This document shows, one piece after another, positions 33,164-43,200 of a stretch of 61,126 nucleotides of DNA (its first letter is position 1; each line of letters starts with the position of its first letter). The stretch spans positions 1 through 61,126 of the IMG/VR virus record IMGVR_UViG_3300025305_000017; one strand, given 5' to 3'. This DNA is from a virus. A program made the translations under genes and the position numbers. The notes below the pieces were generated by a model, which was given only the letters and a program-made list of their open reading frames with translations, was not told where the DNA came from and ran no database searches.

Positions 33164-34246
33164 CTATCCAGTAAGGGTTTTGTAAGCACCAAGAGCACCA
33201 AGGCCAGCACCAGCCAACTGACCCGTAAATGATCCCGGTGCTTGGTATTGGTAAACCTCGGACTGAGGTGTAACGGGCACTCCCTGTAATAGGCCAGCCA
33301 AGAACTGAAGCTGCCTACGCTCAAAGTCCCGCTGATTAAGGAAGTCCTGATAGGCCAAATCAAGGTTGGCCTGATCCATTTTCTGATAAGCAGCCCCCAC
33401 TCCCTGCAACGCCCCAGCTTGAGAAAGCTGTTGCTGTAATATTTGAGGGTCCATTCCAGCGGCGGCAGCCGCAGCCTGTAATCCATACTGCGCCTCCTGC
33501 AACCTCTCTGCTCCCCCAAGTTGAGCAGCCTGTACGCGAGCAGCACGATCCCGCTGGAACTGATCCATTGCCTGCTGTTGAGCTAAACGAAATCCCTCCG
33601 AGCGTTGACGGCTTTCAAGATCGCCCATACGCTCCTCGAATTGACCGCGTGCCAATGATTCTTCCACGGCAGCACGGCTTCCCGTGCGCGTTCCACGCCC
33701 CACACGGGCAGCTTCCCTTTGCTGGGCCTGTAACCCAAACTGCGTTTCAGCACTCCTCCGCTGCCCACCAAGAACATCCTCCAAATAGGGATCAAAATAG
33801 TCCTTATAATCATAAGATGGCCTGTATTCCCCTATAAGCCCGCTGTAGCCCTGTGCTTGAAATGGGCGTGGTCCGAACCCGGCAGCAGGAGAAGGCCCCT
33901 CAGCACCCCCTACAGGAGCCTGAGGAGGCGCCCCCACCTCACCAGCAGGGGGTGGGGGAGCATACGGACGGTTAAGAATATTGGAGTAATAGTCCTGCGC
34001 AGCGTACATTCCCTGAGGAGCGGTTGCGCCTGCCTGTGTCTGCAACCCAAATCCTAGGCTCTGCTCCGGTGCAAATGGGGCAATGCGTGGTCCCGGGTAA
34101 CCCAAATAGGGCTGATCGGTAACCGTTTCGCCTCGCGTTAAAAGACGCTCGTAGTAAGGCTGTGCGTATTCGGGAAGACTAGTCTGTGTAACCGTGCTCT
34201 TAGTGGGCGTAGGGTTGACACCCCCGCCACCTCCACCTTTACTCAT
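33164..34246 (-). CDS. internal virion or tail structural protein (360 aa)
   Basis: It starts with a poly-Gly tract. SLPEYAQPYYERLL at about 24-37 is typical of a family seen in marine podoviruses. Then come a Pro-rich stretch and a long Gln/Ala/Arg helical region (160-330) that looks like a coiled coil, and a Gly-rich C-terminus. It is probably an ejected core or tail-associated protein, inferred from position among virion genes. It overlaps the GNAT-like gene by 8 bases. Confidence 0.65.
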   Translation of the reverse strand: MSKGGGGGGVNPTPTKSTVTQTSLPEYAQPYYERLLTRGETVTDQPYLGYPGPRIAPFAPEQSLGFGLQTQAGATAPQGMYAAQDYYSNILNRPYAPPPPAGEVGAPPQAPVGGAEGPSPAAGFGPRPFQAQGYSGLIGEYRPSYDYKDYFDPYLEDVLGGQRRSAETQFGLQAQQREAARVGRGTRTGSRAAVEESLARGQFEERMGDLESRQRSEGFRLAQQQAMDQFQRDRAARVQAAQLGGAERLQEAQYGLQAAAAAAGMDPQILQQQLSQAGALQGVGAAYQKMDQANLDLAYQDFLNQRDFERRQLQFLAGLLQGVPVTPQSEVYQYQAPGSFTGQLAGAGLGALGAYKTLTG

Positions 34247-34652
34247 AGCCTTTCTCCGTAATAAAGAACGTCGCGTTCCATCCGATGTCTCTCAATGCGC
34301 GAACCCATCCCCTGCGTCCCGTCAGTTCAATGCCTGCGCAACCATGATCCATACCCCACCTTTGCAGCATCTCATCAAGATCCCCCATCCATTCCATTAA
34401 ACGGGTGCCACCCAGAAACTGGCCCGTCAGCATTCTCTTGCGCGGGTACTGCGTGAATGTGGTGGTACATGTTGCGATAATCTCGTCCTCATCCAACACC
34501 ACCCACAGGTGGCTCTCTTGTGTGACTACCAAATGGTACACATCCTCAAGAGTGAACCTTCCTAAGGACTGCTCCACAGCAGGCTTGAGCAACGGAGCGA
34601 CTTCATCCCAACACTCCGCCACCCTATCGTAGGGGACAATGGAAACCTTCAC
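34239..34652 (-). CDS. GNAT-fold-like virion-locus protein
   Basis: A 137-residue protein with an acetyltransferase-like pattern: SHLWVVLDEDEIIATCTTTF as strands 2-4, then a helix and CAGIELTGRRGWVRALRDIG near the end. The usual acetyl-CoA loop is not clear, so it may have lost catalysis, like the internal virion protein gp13 of T7-type phages. The GTG start overlaps the previous stop. Confidence 0.6.
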   Translation of the reverse strand: MKVSIVPYDRVAECWDEVAPLLKPAVEQSLGRFTLEDVYHLVVTQESHLWVVLDEDEIIATCTTTFTQYPRKRMLTGQFLGGTRLMEWMGDLDEMLQRWGMDHGCAGIELTGRRGWVRALRDIGWNATFFITEKGYE

Positions 34653-36763
34653 GCAACCCCTACTTCTTCAAAGACTTCCTCAACCCCTTCCTCGCCTATG
34701 TAGTTGGGGCGCTTGATAGTTCCATGTGCCATCATCCTTAGCTTATTGCGCGCCGCATCCAACCGCCTAGCTCCTGCCTCGGTATTGCCGTCACCGGCCA
34801 ATGCCACATCATCGGCAGACCAGATGTGTTCACCGCTGCTCACATTAATCGCCTCCCTGCCGTCGATGTTACCTCGCCGCAAGTCGTCACGGCCACCGTC
34901 TGCACCACGAACAAGGCCCTCGTGCGCACGACCCAACCCCCTTGCGCGCTCTTCCTGTATAATTATACGGCGCAGTCCCTCGAAAGCACCGGGACCAAAG
35001 ACCTCGGCAAAGCGGGTGATAGCTATTTCAGGCTCTGGATGGTCACCTTTTATGGCCGCGATAGCCTGTTGAGTGACATCTTCAATCAAAGCCTCAGCGC
35101 CTCCCGCTATGGGAAGGGAACCAATGCCGCCTTCAGCAAGCTCCGTAGGCGCTTCTACCGGGAGATCGGTTATGCTGCCCTCGACCTCTTCAACTGTTTC
35201 GGTCTCTTCAACCTCGTCATCAATGGGGAGAGACTGAAGGCCGCCAGCTTGAGCGTATTGCGTGTAACCCAAACGATGGGGGTCCATGATATTAGGATAG
35301 AAGAAGCGTCCCTCGGGACCGTAGCCATACTGGGTCAAGTCAGCAGTCTGAGCTAATTGTGTGGGCCGACGGGTGTCGGGCACAAGTCTGGGATCGCGAT
35401 AGGTTCCACCTGTACCTGACGTAGGCAGAGGGCCAGTATACTTAGGTAGCATAGCCTGTTCGGCAGCCATCCCACCCAGTCCACTAAACGCCCCAGCAGC
35501 GGTAAACGGATTATCCAACATAGACGCAGTCATTTTTTGAGCGCCACTTTGAATGCCAGATAGCCCCGAACCCCCAGCAAACTGGGGAGCACCAAAAGTC
35601 CTTTGATAGTCAGCGAGATTATATGACCCAGTCAAGGGATCTGTTCCCTGAGCAACCATTTCTTCTATTGGAAGAAATTGCTGACTGGCTCCAAGACCCC
35701 CCTCACCCACAACTTGACCTGCTTGAAGGCTACCAGCTTTAATTGGCTCATATCCCGTTGGTGCGCCACCTAAAAATTCCGCACCTCCTCTGAAAAGACC
35801 AGCAGTTACTGCCGTCCCTAATCCTGCTAGTAGCCCCTTTTTGAGAGGATCTTCTTCTCCCAGCATATAACTCTGTGCAGCTTGTCCAAGCCCTGCACCA
35901 GCCCCCGTTGCTAAAGCCCCTCCTAACCACCCAGCAGGCCCCAAGGATGCACCCAACATACCCCCTAACAACGGCCCCAAGAAATTCTCAGGCAATCCAG
36001 TATCAGGGTTCCTAGTGACTCCCCCCAGAGAAGCAAGTCCCGCCACTTCATCGGGGCGCATATGCATGAGCATGGTGTCGCCGCCACGTCCTTGGCGCGC
36101 CACCTGTTTGGCTTGGTTGCGTAGCCCCATCAAACCGCCTCCTTGTGCCACTTGGGGCCGATAAAATAAATCACTAGGCAACCCCCTAAAGCCCGCTGTA
36201 GTAAAATCATAACCCTCATACGGCTGCGGGTTAAAAACCTGTGGCCCATAAGGATCACGGTAGGTAGCCGCCTCTTCCAAGGCAGGCAGAGGTGGAGGAC
36301 GCCGTAGTTGAGGTGGGAGAGGTTCATCATCTCGACCCCCAAAGTCTTGCGGTGGCGTTTGCAATCCCAATTGTGCGACAGCCGTCTCCGCATATGGATC
36401 GCCTACACCACGACGCTCTTTAAAACCAAACTGAGGATCATTCTCCGCCCTATATGGACCGAATCCAAAAAAATTCCCAAGCCCTCCGAGCCAACTCTCC
36501 TCCTCAAGTTCCGCTTGAGCAATAGGTAGAGAGAAAGGACGACCCGCACCTTGAAGCCTAGCAGCAGTAGCTGCCTCAATAATATCCCCTACCCCTTCTG
36601 AAGAGAGTCCCCCTGTACCACCACCACCGCCGCCACCATAGTCGACGCCCCAGCCTTCCGGCCCACCATAATCAGCACCAATATCAGCAGGAGCAAACCC
36701 ACCCCCGCCACCAACATCAATGCCGTCCCAATCTGTTCCAGCGCCGCCGATATCTTCTGGCAT
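34649..36763 (-). CDS. large Gly-rich internal virion protein (704 aa)
   Basis: The N-terminus is extremely Gly/Asp-rich (DVGGGGGFAPADIGADYGG). The middle (about 270-330) is a Gly/Ala hydrophobic region like a membrane-active segment. The C-terminal third is acidic then helical, ending in a region with IWSADDVALAGDGN, common in phage structural proteins. It probably forms part of the ejected core with its neighbours. The start follows AGGA. Confidence 0.6.
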   Translation of the reverse strand: MPEDIGGAGTDWDGIDVGGGGGFAPADIGADYGGPEGWGVDYGGGGGGGTGGLSSEGVGDIIEAATAARLQGAGRPFSLPIAQAELEEESWLGGLGNFFGFGPYRAENDPQFGFKERRGVGDPYAETAVAQLGLQTPPQDFGGRDDEPLPPQLRRPPPLPALEEAATYRDPYGPQVFNPQPYEGYDFTTAGFRGLPSDLFYRPQVAQGGGLMGLRNQAKQVARQGRGGDTMLMHMRPDEVAGLASLGGVTRNPDTGLPENFLGPLLGGMLGASLGPAGWLGGALATGAGAGLGQAAQSYMLGEEDPLKKGLLAGLGTAVTAGLFRGGAEFLGGAPTGYEPIKAGSLQAGQVVGEGGLGASQQFLPIEEMVAQGTDPLTGSYNLADYQRTFGAPQFAGGSGLSGIQSGAQKMTASMLDNPFTAAGAFSGLGGMAAEQAMLPKYTGPLPTSGTGGTYRDPRLVPDTRRPTQLAQTADLTQYGYGPEGRFFYPNIMDPHRLGYTQYAQAGGLQSLPIDDEVEETETVEEVEGSITDLPVEAPTELAEGGIGSLPIAGGAEALIEDVTQQAIAAIKGDHPEPEIAITRFAEVFGPGAFEGLRRIIIQEERARGLGRAHEGLVRGADGGRDDLRRGNIDGREAINVSSGEHIWSADDVALAGDGNTEAGARRLDAARNKLRMMAHGTIKRPNYIGEEGVEEVFEEVGVA

Positions 36764-36771
36764 TGTATTTC

Positions 36772-37068
36772 CTAACTTGTTGTAACCGTTACGGTTCCAA
36801 TTGCACTAGCTGCCGAAACGGAACCTGAGTATCCTACATTAACAAGCACGATCTTCAATGTGCCACTGTCGTTAAAAACAGAACCTGTCGCCAACTGAAA
36901 GCCACTCGTGGGCAAGTCCGTCAGCACCAACGTAGTGCCGCGCAAGGCCCCCGGGTTGGCTACCTGTTGCACGAACGCATTAAGCGTCCTCACCAGATCA
37001 TCGGCATATGCCCTCTCATACCCTTCTGGCGGGGAAGGGAAGACCGGCAGGCCGCCCTTGAAGTTCAT
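36772..37068 (-). CDS. small tail/structural protein (98 aa)
   Basis: The N-terminal helix region ADDLVRTLNAFVQQVANPGA is followed by beta strands (TTLVLTDLPTSG). The C-terminus SAIGTVTVTTS nearly equals that of the 117-residue protein at 47327. The ATG overlaps the stop of the 766-residue tail gene (ATGA). Confidence 0.65.
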   Translation of the reverse strand: MNFKGGLPVFPSPPEGYERAYADDLVRTLNAFVQQVANPGALRGTTLVLTDLPTSGFQLATGSVFNDSGTLKIVLVNVGYSGSVSAASAIGTVTVTTS

Positions 37069-39365
37069 CTCCTGCCATCCGGCCTTATGTTAAGGCGCGG
37101 TACTCCCAGCCTCCATTGCACGCCAATCTCGGTGCTCGATACCCTGAGAGCAACGCCGCGCCCTCTAATGCGGACGTGCAACTGGTTGGTGAACTGCTCC
37201 ACAGGGGTGGTAGCAGTACGGGTGGCCGTCTCATCCTGAGATTCATCGTAGGCAGCACCGGGATAGTTACGCGCCTTGATGGTGAACGTCGCCGTGGGGT
37301 CCATAGATGTCGACCCATCGAACGTGAGGTCAGGAAGGACGCGGTCCACGAAACTGACGCTATCCCCCTGCCCTATATCAAACTGAGAGCTTTCAATATA
37401 AGAATCAATAGCGGAGCCATCGTCGTCATTCCCATTCTCGTGGTTATAAAGATAAGGCGAAGCAGTCGTCCCCGTTGCCTGAGGGTAGGTTCTGATGCCC
37501 CTGTCGATCCACGCTGTTCTAGCTAACGACCCATAATACCACAGGTTTTCCCCATAGTTATAGACAACATACGAATCGTTTTCAGTCGCCGTGGACGACG
37601 GATAAAACCATATAACCTCCGTAAACTCTGAATTGACCCCCGCATAGATGGTCCGCAAGAGATTAGCATTAAGGTTGCCGAAGACCTTGAAGCGCACCGC
37701 ACACGGGAGCGCCTGAACGCGCCCATCGTAACGATAGAAGGTATCCCTGCCCATCCAGAAGATGAGGTCGTCGACACTGGCTACGGCATTGGGACCAATA
37801 ATCGTAATGGCCCCCGAAATCTGGGCCAGACCAAACGTATCGGGAGGTCCGAGAAACGTCATCGAATGAAGGGAGGTGTCAGTCCATATCAATATTTCTC
37901 TTTTGGTTTCAACGGCCTTGACGAAAGTAGAACCCGATCCAAGAACCAAATCACCGGCAGTAGTGGTCTCGTCAATATCCCAATTAATCCTGCTGTCCTG
38001 ATCGGACCAACGGACAAGAAGGGGATCTTGAGCAGAAGAACCCACGGCATTGCAACCAAAAGCAATAATGTGGCCGTCCCTATCCGAGGTCAGTATCTGC
38101 TTGGCAACGGTGGGCACGTTGCTGGCGTCCGTCTCAGTCGCCAAATCAACAGCCGCAGTGAGCAGACCGTTGTCCCTTTCCCAGACATAAATAGCGCTAT
38201 CCCTCACGTTAGCAAGAAGGTCTTCGCCATAGTTATCCTGCGACCACAGAGGTAGCTCAGTTCTCACGGCGATCTCCGCAGGATCTCCCCAGCCAATAAA
38301 GGCCCTCGCATCCTGTACAGGTGCGGCATCGGCATGAGTAGCTCCCGTTGTCCCCCTAGTGCCCCGGGTTATTCCAGTGAGATCATTAGTCGAAACACCC
38401 GTATAAGTGATCAGTTCATTATCTACGAGGATCACCCCGAGATAAGTAACAGCATCAGAAGCCGTGTGAGGAGCAGCAGTCGTACCAAAAGCGCCCCGAG
38501 TTAAGTCACTGAATACATTACCAGACAGGGTTTTGTAGCCGATAATCTCTGTGTTAATCGATACCGTTCCGGCTGCCGCAAAGCCTGTCGAGCTAGCCAC
38601 TGTAAACGACGTGTCGGCATCCGTTATACCGTCACTCAAGGTGGTGCTACCCGCAGCAAAGTCAGTAGCGCTCGTCAGGGCAATATTCGACGTGGACGTT
38701 GGACTTGATATCGCGCCGTTTAATGTGGTGGAAACAGCACCAGTAACAGCACCGCCCCACAAGCCAGCACTCCAACCAGTACCGCCAGCGGTCGAAGCAG
38801 GGCCAGTATTGATCTGATACGTCGCTGTGAACGCATCTCCTCCCGAACCAGTTCCGGTCGAGGTTGCGGCACTCCCCACGGTAATGGTGTAAATATTGGC
38901 ATCGGTAACACTTGTTATCTGGTGCTCCGTGTTAAGGTCGGCAGCAAGGATTCCGTTGACCGCACTAAGTCCGGTAAACGTCACAAAGTCATTCTGTATA
39001 GCACCATGTCCTGAATCCGTAACCGTTACCGTCGTCTCCGTGTCAACTGTAGCCAACGCCGCTGCCGTCAATGACGCCGTCCGTCGAATAGGAGTAATGT
39101 CGTAAAACGAAACACCCTCTTGAATATAGAGCTTGAGGTTCGTCCCCACCCCTAAGAAATCAGAGCCATCATTGGCAACCCAATTGTGCAAAGAACGGCA
39201 CGCCCCTTGGAAGGTTGAAGAAGAAACCTTCTGCCAACCACCAAATTTTTCCGGCAGGCCGAAACGAAAGCGAACCATATCCCCATCAAACCACCCTCCC
39301 TCGTTGGCATAGGAAGTCGTCTCCGTCACGATACCGGGGCGGAGGGTGATGTTCTGCAAGGGCAT
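37065..39365 (-). CDS. large tail protein (stabilisation/TubB-like), 766 aa
   Basis: A beta-rich protein beginning MPLQNITLRPGIVTETTSYA, with GGWFDGDMVRFRFGLPEKFG at 30-49, the signature of a tail protein common in marine podoviruses. The middle holds Ser/Thr-rich beta repeats (about 75-330). The C-terminal half resembles a propeller-like tail tip protein. It probably forms the tubular or hub part of the short tail. The frame runs up to 39428, but the ATG at 39365 follows the previous stop closely. Confidence 0.7.
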   Translation of the reverse strand: MPLQNITLRPGIVTETTSYANEGGWFDGDMVRFRFGLPEKFGGWQKVSSSTFQGACRSLHNWVANDGSDFLGVGTNLKLYIQEGVSFYDITPIRRTASLTAAALATVDTETTVTVTDSGHGAIQNDFVTFTGLSAVNGILAADLNTEHQITSVTDANIYTITVGSAATSTGTGSGGDAFTATYQINTGPASTAGGTGWSAGLWGGAVTGAVSTTLNGAISSPTSTSNIALTSATDFAAGSTTLSDGITDADTSFTVASSTGFAAAGTVSINTEIIGYKTLSGNVFSDLTRGAFGTTAAPHTASDAVTYLGVILVDNELITYTGVSTNDLTGITRGTRGTTGATHADAAPVQDARAFIGWGDPAEIAVRTELPLWSQDNYGEDLLANVRDSAIYVWERDNGLLTAAVDLATETDASNVPTVAKQILTSDRDGHIIAFGCNAVGSSAQDPLLVRWSDQDSRINWDIDETTTAGDLVLGSGSTFVKAVETKREILIWTDTSLHSMTFLGPPDTFGLAQISGAITIIGPNAVASVDDLIFWMGRDTFYRYDGRVQALPCAVRFKVFGNLNANLLRTIYAGVNSEFTEVIWFYPSSTATENDSYVVYNYGENLWYYGSLARTAWIDRGIRTYPQATGTTASPYLYNHENGNDDDGSAIDSYIESSQFDIGQGDSVSFVDRVLPDLTFDGSTSMDPTATFTIKARNYPGAAYDESQDETATRTATTPVEQFTNQLHVRIRGRGVALRVSSTEIGVQWRLGVPRLNIRPDGRR

Positions 39366-39369
39366 TAAA

Positions 39370-39891
39370 TCAGTCCAGTGGATCGGGCCAGTCGTGCATG
39401 GGAGCGTTGCCGTCATCAGGCGCGACAAACATATTCTTCAGCCCAGTGACTGTCTTCTTTGCGGCAATGGCCTTGGTGATCTTCTTCTCCACCGCCCTCA
39501 CCGCAGCACGATATGTCGCCACGTCATCGGGGATCGCTTCCTCTGTCTCTGTCTGCCTAATGACGTACCAGTCAGTAGACTTCAATAAGCTCAGAGCACT
39601 CTGCGCTGTACGCTCCGTGTGTTTTTTCCTCAACTCATCCATCGGCTTAGGCGTGACGTTGTCCCACACACGCACCACCTTCTCGGATTGGATGTCGTAG
39701 CGCTCTCCCCTGTAAGTGTAGAACTCGCTGTCTTGATGCTGGATCTCCAACGGGAAGACGCCGATGTTGGCAAGCTGGTGTTTGTCCCATGCACGGAAGA
39801 TCGCCGCCGGGTGCTGTATCTCATCAATGGTGATGGCTTGAGCGCCATTGATGATTTTGATGACCTGATTACCCTTACGCACACACCACAT
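39370..39891 (-). CDS. tail-fibre assembly-like protein (173 aa)
   Basis: The N-terminal half is a small beta domain. The C-terminal half has DDVATYRAAVRAVEKKITKA, resembling the C-terminal helix of tail-fibre chaperones (DUF4376-like). A role in fibre assembly is inferred from its place near the fibre genes. It starts after GAGG. Confidence 0.55.
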   Translation of the reverse strand: MWCVRKGNQVIKIINGAQAITIDEIQHPAAIFRAWDKHQLANIGVFPLEIQHQDSEFYTYRGERYDIQSEKVVRVWDNVTPKPMDELRKKHTERTAQSALSLLKSTDWYVIRQTETEEAIPDDVATYRAAVRAVEKKITKAIAAKKTVTGLKNMFVAPDDGNAPMHDWPDPLD

Positions 39892-39902
39892 AACTCACCT
39901 CG

Positions 39903-40214
39903 CTACGTCTTGTTTGCCTTTACAACTACCTTTTTCAGATGCTCTATCTCGCTCCTGAGCGTGGCTAGTTCTCTGGTATCCTTCTCCAACTTCTCGGGAC
40001 TGAGGATGCTGCTCACTATATCCAGCCTGTGCTTAAACAATCCATTGGACTGTTCGATTGAGTCGAGACGATTATCCAACTCTGTTTTGCTCTTGAACAA
40101 CACCTCCACTCTTTCCAGCAGACCGTTGATCTTGTATTTGGCAATCGCCGCCGATCCTATTATCGCCGCCACCATCGCTGCGAGGGATATGAGATTAGAG
40201 GTTGTAAGCTCCAT
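39903..40214 (-). CDS. membrane-anchored coiled-coil protein (103 aa)
   Basis: One transmembrane segment (about 5-25) is followed by a long charged coiled coil to the end. It resembles small spanin-, holin- or signal-anchor-type phage proteins, but lacks a lipobox and a second membrane segment. The start follows GAGG directly after the large fibre gene. Confidence 0.6.
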   Translation of the reverse strand: MELTTSNLISLAAMVAAIIGSAAIAKYKINGLLERVEVLFKSKTELDNRLDSIEQSNGLFKHRLDIVSSILSPEKLEKDTRELATLRSEIEHLKKVVVKANKT

Positions 40215-40216
40215 CT

Positions 40217-43200
40217 CTACCTCGCTCTTGCCTGTGCAACTCCTGAACCTCCAAACGGATTTTCCGCAAAGGCAATGTAGATATAATCAGCAGTGTCTGT
40301 ATTTTGGAATGTACTGCGGAGTTTGAATCCATTTGCTAAGAAATCCTGCGTTGCACCTGTATTTGTTCCATCAGTATCATCAACAACTAAAAAATCATCA
40401 AGTGGGTTAAATGGATCTCTCTTATTATCTACTAAGGTATAACTACCAACAGCACTAAACTTTTTCTGAAACAAATAACTAGGACGAAACCCCGTACAGA
40501 CAAACGGACCGTCCGCATCACCATTACCGACATAGCTTCCGAAAGAGGAATATCCTTCAACGGGAAACCACGCATAGAAGACATATTCTTCAACTAAATT
40601 AACAGCATTATTATTTAAATTTTTTGCAAGAGTTATCGTTGTTGAAGATACTGCACTTATATACCCAGCATTTGGAGTTACTTCGGCACCATTATGATCT
40701 ATTTGCAGGATCTTATTAGCGGATAATGAAGTATGCCAAAGAGTCCACGAACTAGACCTCTCAAGAGGTTTCACTATAACCAATTCAGGGGTAACCCCAA
40801 GTCCGTGACCTATCGTAGAAGAGACAGCGGCATTATCACCTGTATAAGTACCCATCGAAAATCCGGCAGCGGTATTTGCCCTGATCGTAGTCGTAATGGC
40901 ACCATCCCCGTTACTGGTTTCCGCACCATCATTCGCCCATTGCCACAGAACATAACTTTCGGCAGACGTATTAACTGCATCCATGTTTCCTATCTGTACA
41001 CCCTGCTGAAGGAATCGTTGTACAGAATTAGTATCGGTATCTTGACCGTCAGTAGTATTACTTTCTACATAATTATAAATTCCAGTTACCCTCGTCTGAA
41101 GGATATGATTATCAGTAGCATCCCGGTTCTTGATCCAAGAGAAGCCGGTGATGCCAGCGGTGTTGGCTGGTAGGTTGTCCTGTTGGAAAGCTAAAAAATC
41201 TGTTGGTGGTGTATATCTGAAATACCCACCGGCAGTAGCATCTAGTGTCGTTGTCGCCCCATCGAAATAACGCCACTGACCGAAATTAAAAGTACAGGTA
41301 TGACTAGCATTAAAAAGCAACTCTATAGCCCATTTCGATATATTCGGACCTCCGAATATTCCCGTTATGGCAGGGTTTGTGCCAGCACTAGGATCACCGC
41401 TACCCATCCACGTATCATTTTTTGCAAACCACATATGTCCCGCATCTAAATCCATTGCGATTTGAAACACATCTCCAGATACATAACCCGTTCCGAAAGT
41501 TGTAAAGTCACCCCTCACATTTTTTTGCCCTGTAGACCCTGATGTAGTACCACCAGCACTATCATAATTTCTGTATCCAAATGCATTTTCGCCATAAATA
41601 CTATTATCCGCAATTAGATTGTTAAGATCAATAATTCCAAATGCCATTGTATTAGCGCCAACCACCATCGTATCTATTCCAATTTCAACATACCATTTTC
41701 CGGTAGAAGCACCCATAAAAGCAGGGCCAGAAGGATTACCCGATGATTGCGTATATGTTAAGTTTCCCTGCGTTAATCCCGCTGCTAGAGGTTGTATCCA
41801 TGATATGCCGGTACTATCCCAACCACCATCCATTACATTAAAGTTCTGTGACGGCGTGTCGTACATCTGGTTGCTGCCGTTGGTGCTGTCCAGATTAGTT
41901 TCGGCCCAATCATTACCTTCACCGGAGGTATCATCACCTAAATTATTTTCAGAAGCATAGGCAAGGTAAGTGCCGTTGGTTCCAAAGGTTAGACCTGAAA
42001 CATCCTTTGGTATCCAACGACCTGTTGAAGTATCAGTCTCACCAAAGCTGGAAGCAGCGTAAGCCGTTCCATCAATAAAAACAGTTTCAGCTAAATATCC
42101 ATCATAGGGTATATCCCCCGCTGGTTCTCGTTGACCTATTCCGTGTTCAACATTGGTTTGTACGCCACCCTCAAAATTTAATGCTGGATTCGTATCCGTT
42201 GAAAAATTGGTAAGTTCCACCCCATCATAATATATCCGAACTCTGTCACCTGCTGTGGCATCGGTAGTATCCCATGTCAGCACGATATTGTGCCATGAAC
42301 TTGTATCTAAAAATAATCGGTCTGTGGCGAGATAAGTAGTACCTCCAGCATTAAATTGAAGTGTATTAGCACTTCCAAATATAAGAACACCAGAATTAGC
42401 TGTGGTTGCACCAGAAGCTGGTTGTGTCCCAAATATGTGTCCGTTAACATCAACTTTCCCTCGTTTTACCCAAGTTGAGAACGTCCACGTTTTTCTATCA
42501 CTAGCATCAAAGGTCCGGCTTAAAAAATCACTGTCACCACTATCAAACCTACAAGAAGCACCAACAGCAAACGTATCGGTGAAGGGTATGAAGTTACCTA
42601 CACGCTGACCAGCGCCGTTGCCTTCATAGAGTATGGGGAGGAACTGATCTGTGGGTTTGGTTATGGTTGGGGCTGCAAGGTTAGCCGTGCATATAGGAAG
42701 ATGGTCTGTAGCTGGAGTATCGTCAAACCCAAATTGTCCGGCGTTAATATTCGATATTGTAGTGCCATTATTAGTAAAATAGAGAGTGTACGGCCCGGTG
42801 GCTAATGTCATGCCAGAATCAGTGAATATATTTGAACCATCGAAAGATCCTGCAATAGTTCCGTTATCAAGATCTATATCCACCGCCACCCGCTGTCCAG
42901 CAGTTACTACCGTCAAACTGCCACTTTGCTCTACACCTCCCAACTGCGTCATTCCATCACCTGAAGAAGGCTTCATGAACCAGTTCCAGTAGCCACTAGC
43001 ACTTGGATTGAAGGTACTGAGAGTGGGTGTTAGTCCAAGTCTATGATGACCACTACCACCAAGAGTTGTCATAACAAATTCTATGTGCCATTTCCCAGTA
43101 AGTATAGGTGTTGTAGTAAGCGGTATAAAAACATCGCCACTGGCTATAGCTATTACTACTTTAGTATTCCCCTCACTCCAAGTCACTTCAGAAGCATAAC

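Noticed and set aside
33160-33546. N-terminal extension of the SleB-type hydrolase
   Set aside because: The upstream frame lies entirely inside the preceding gene in another frame. The ATG at 33159 lies just after that gene's stop.
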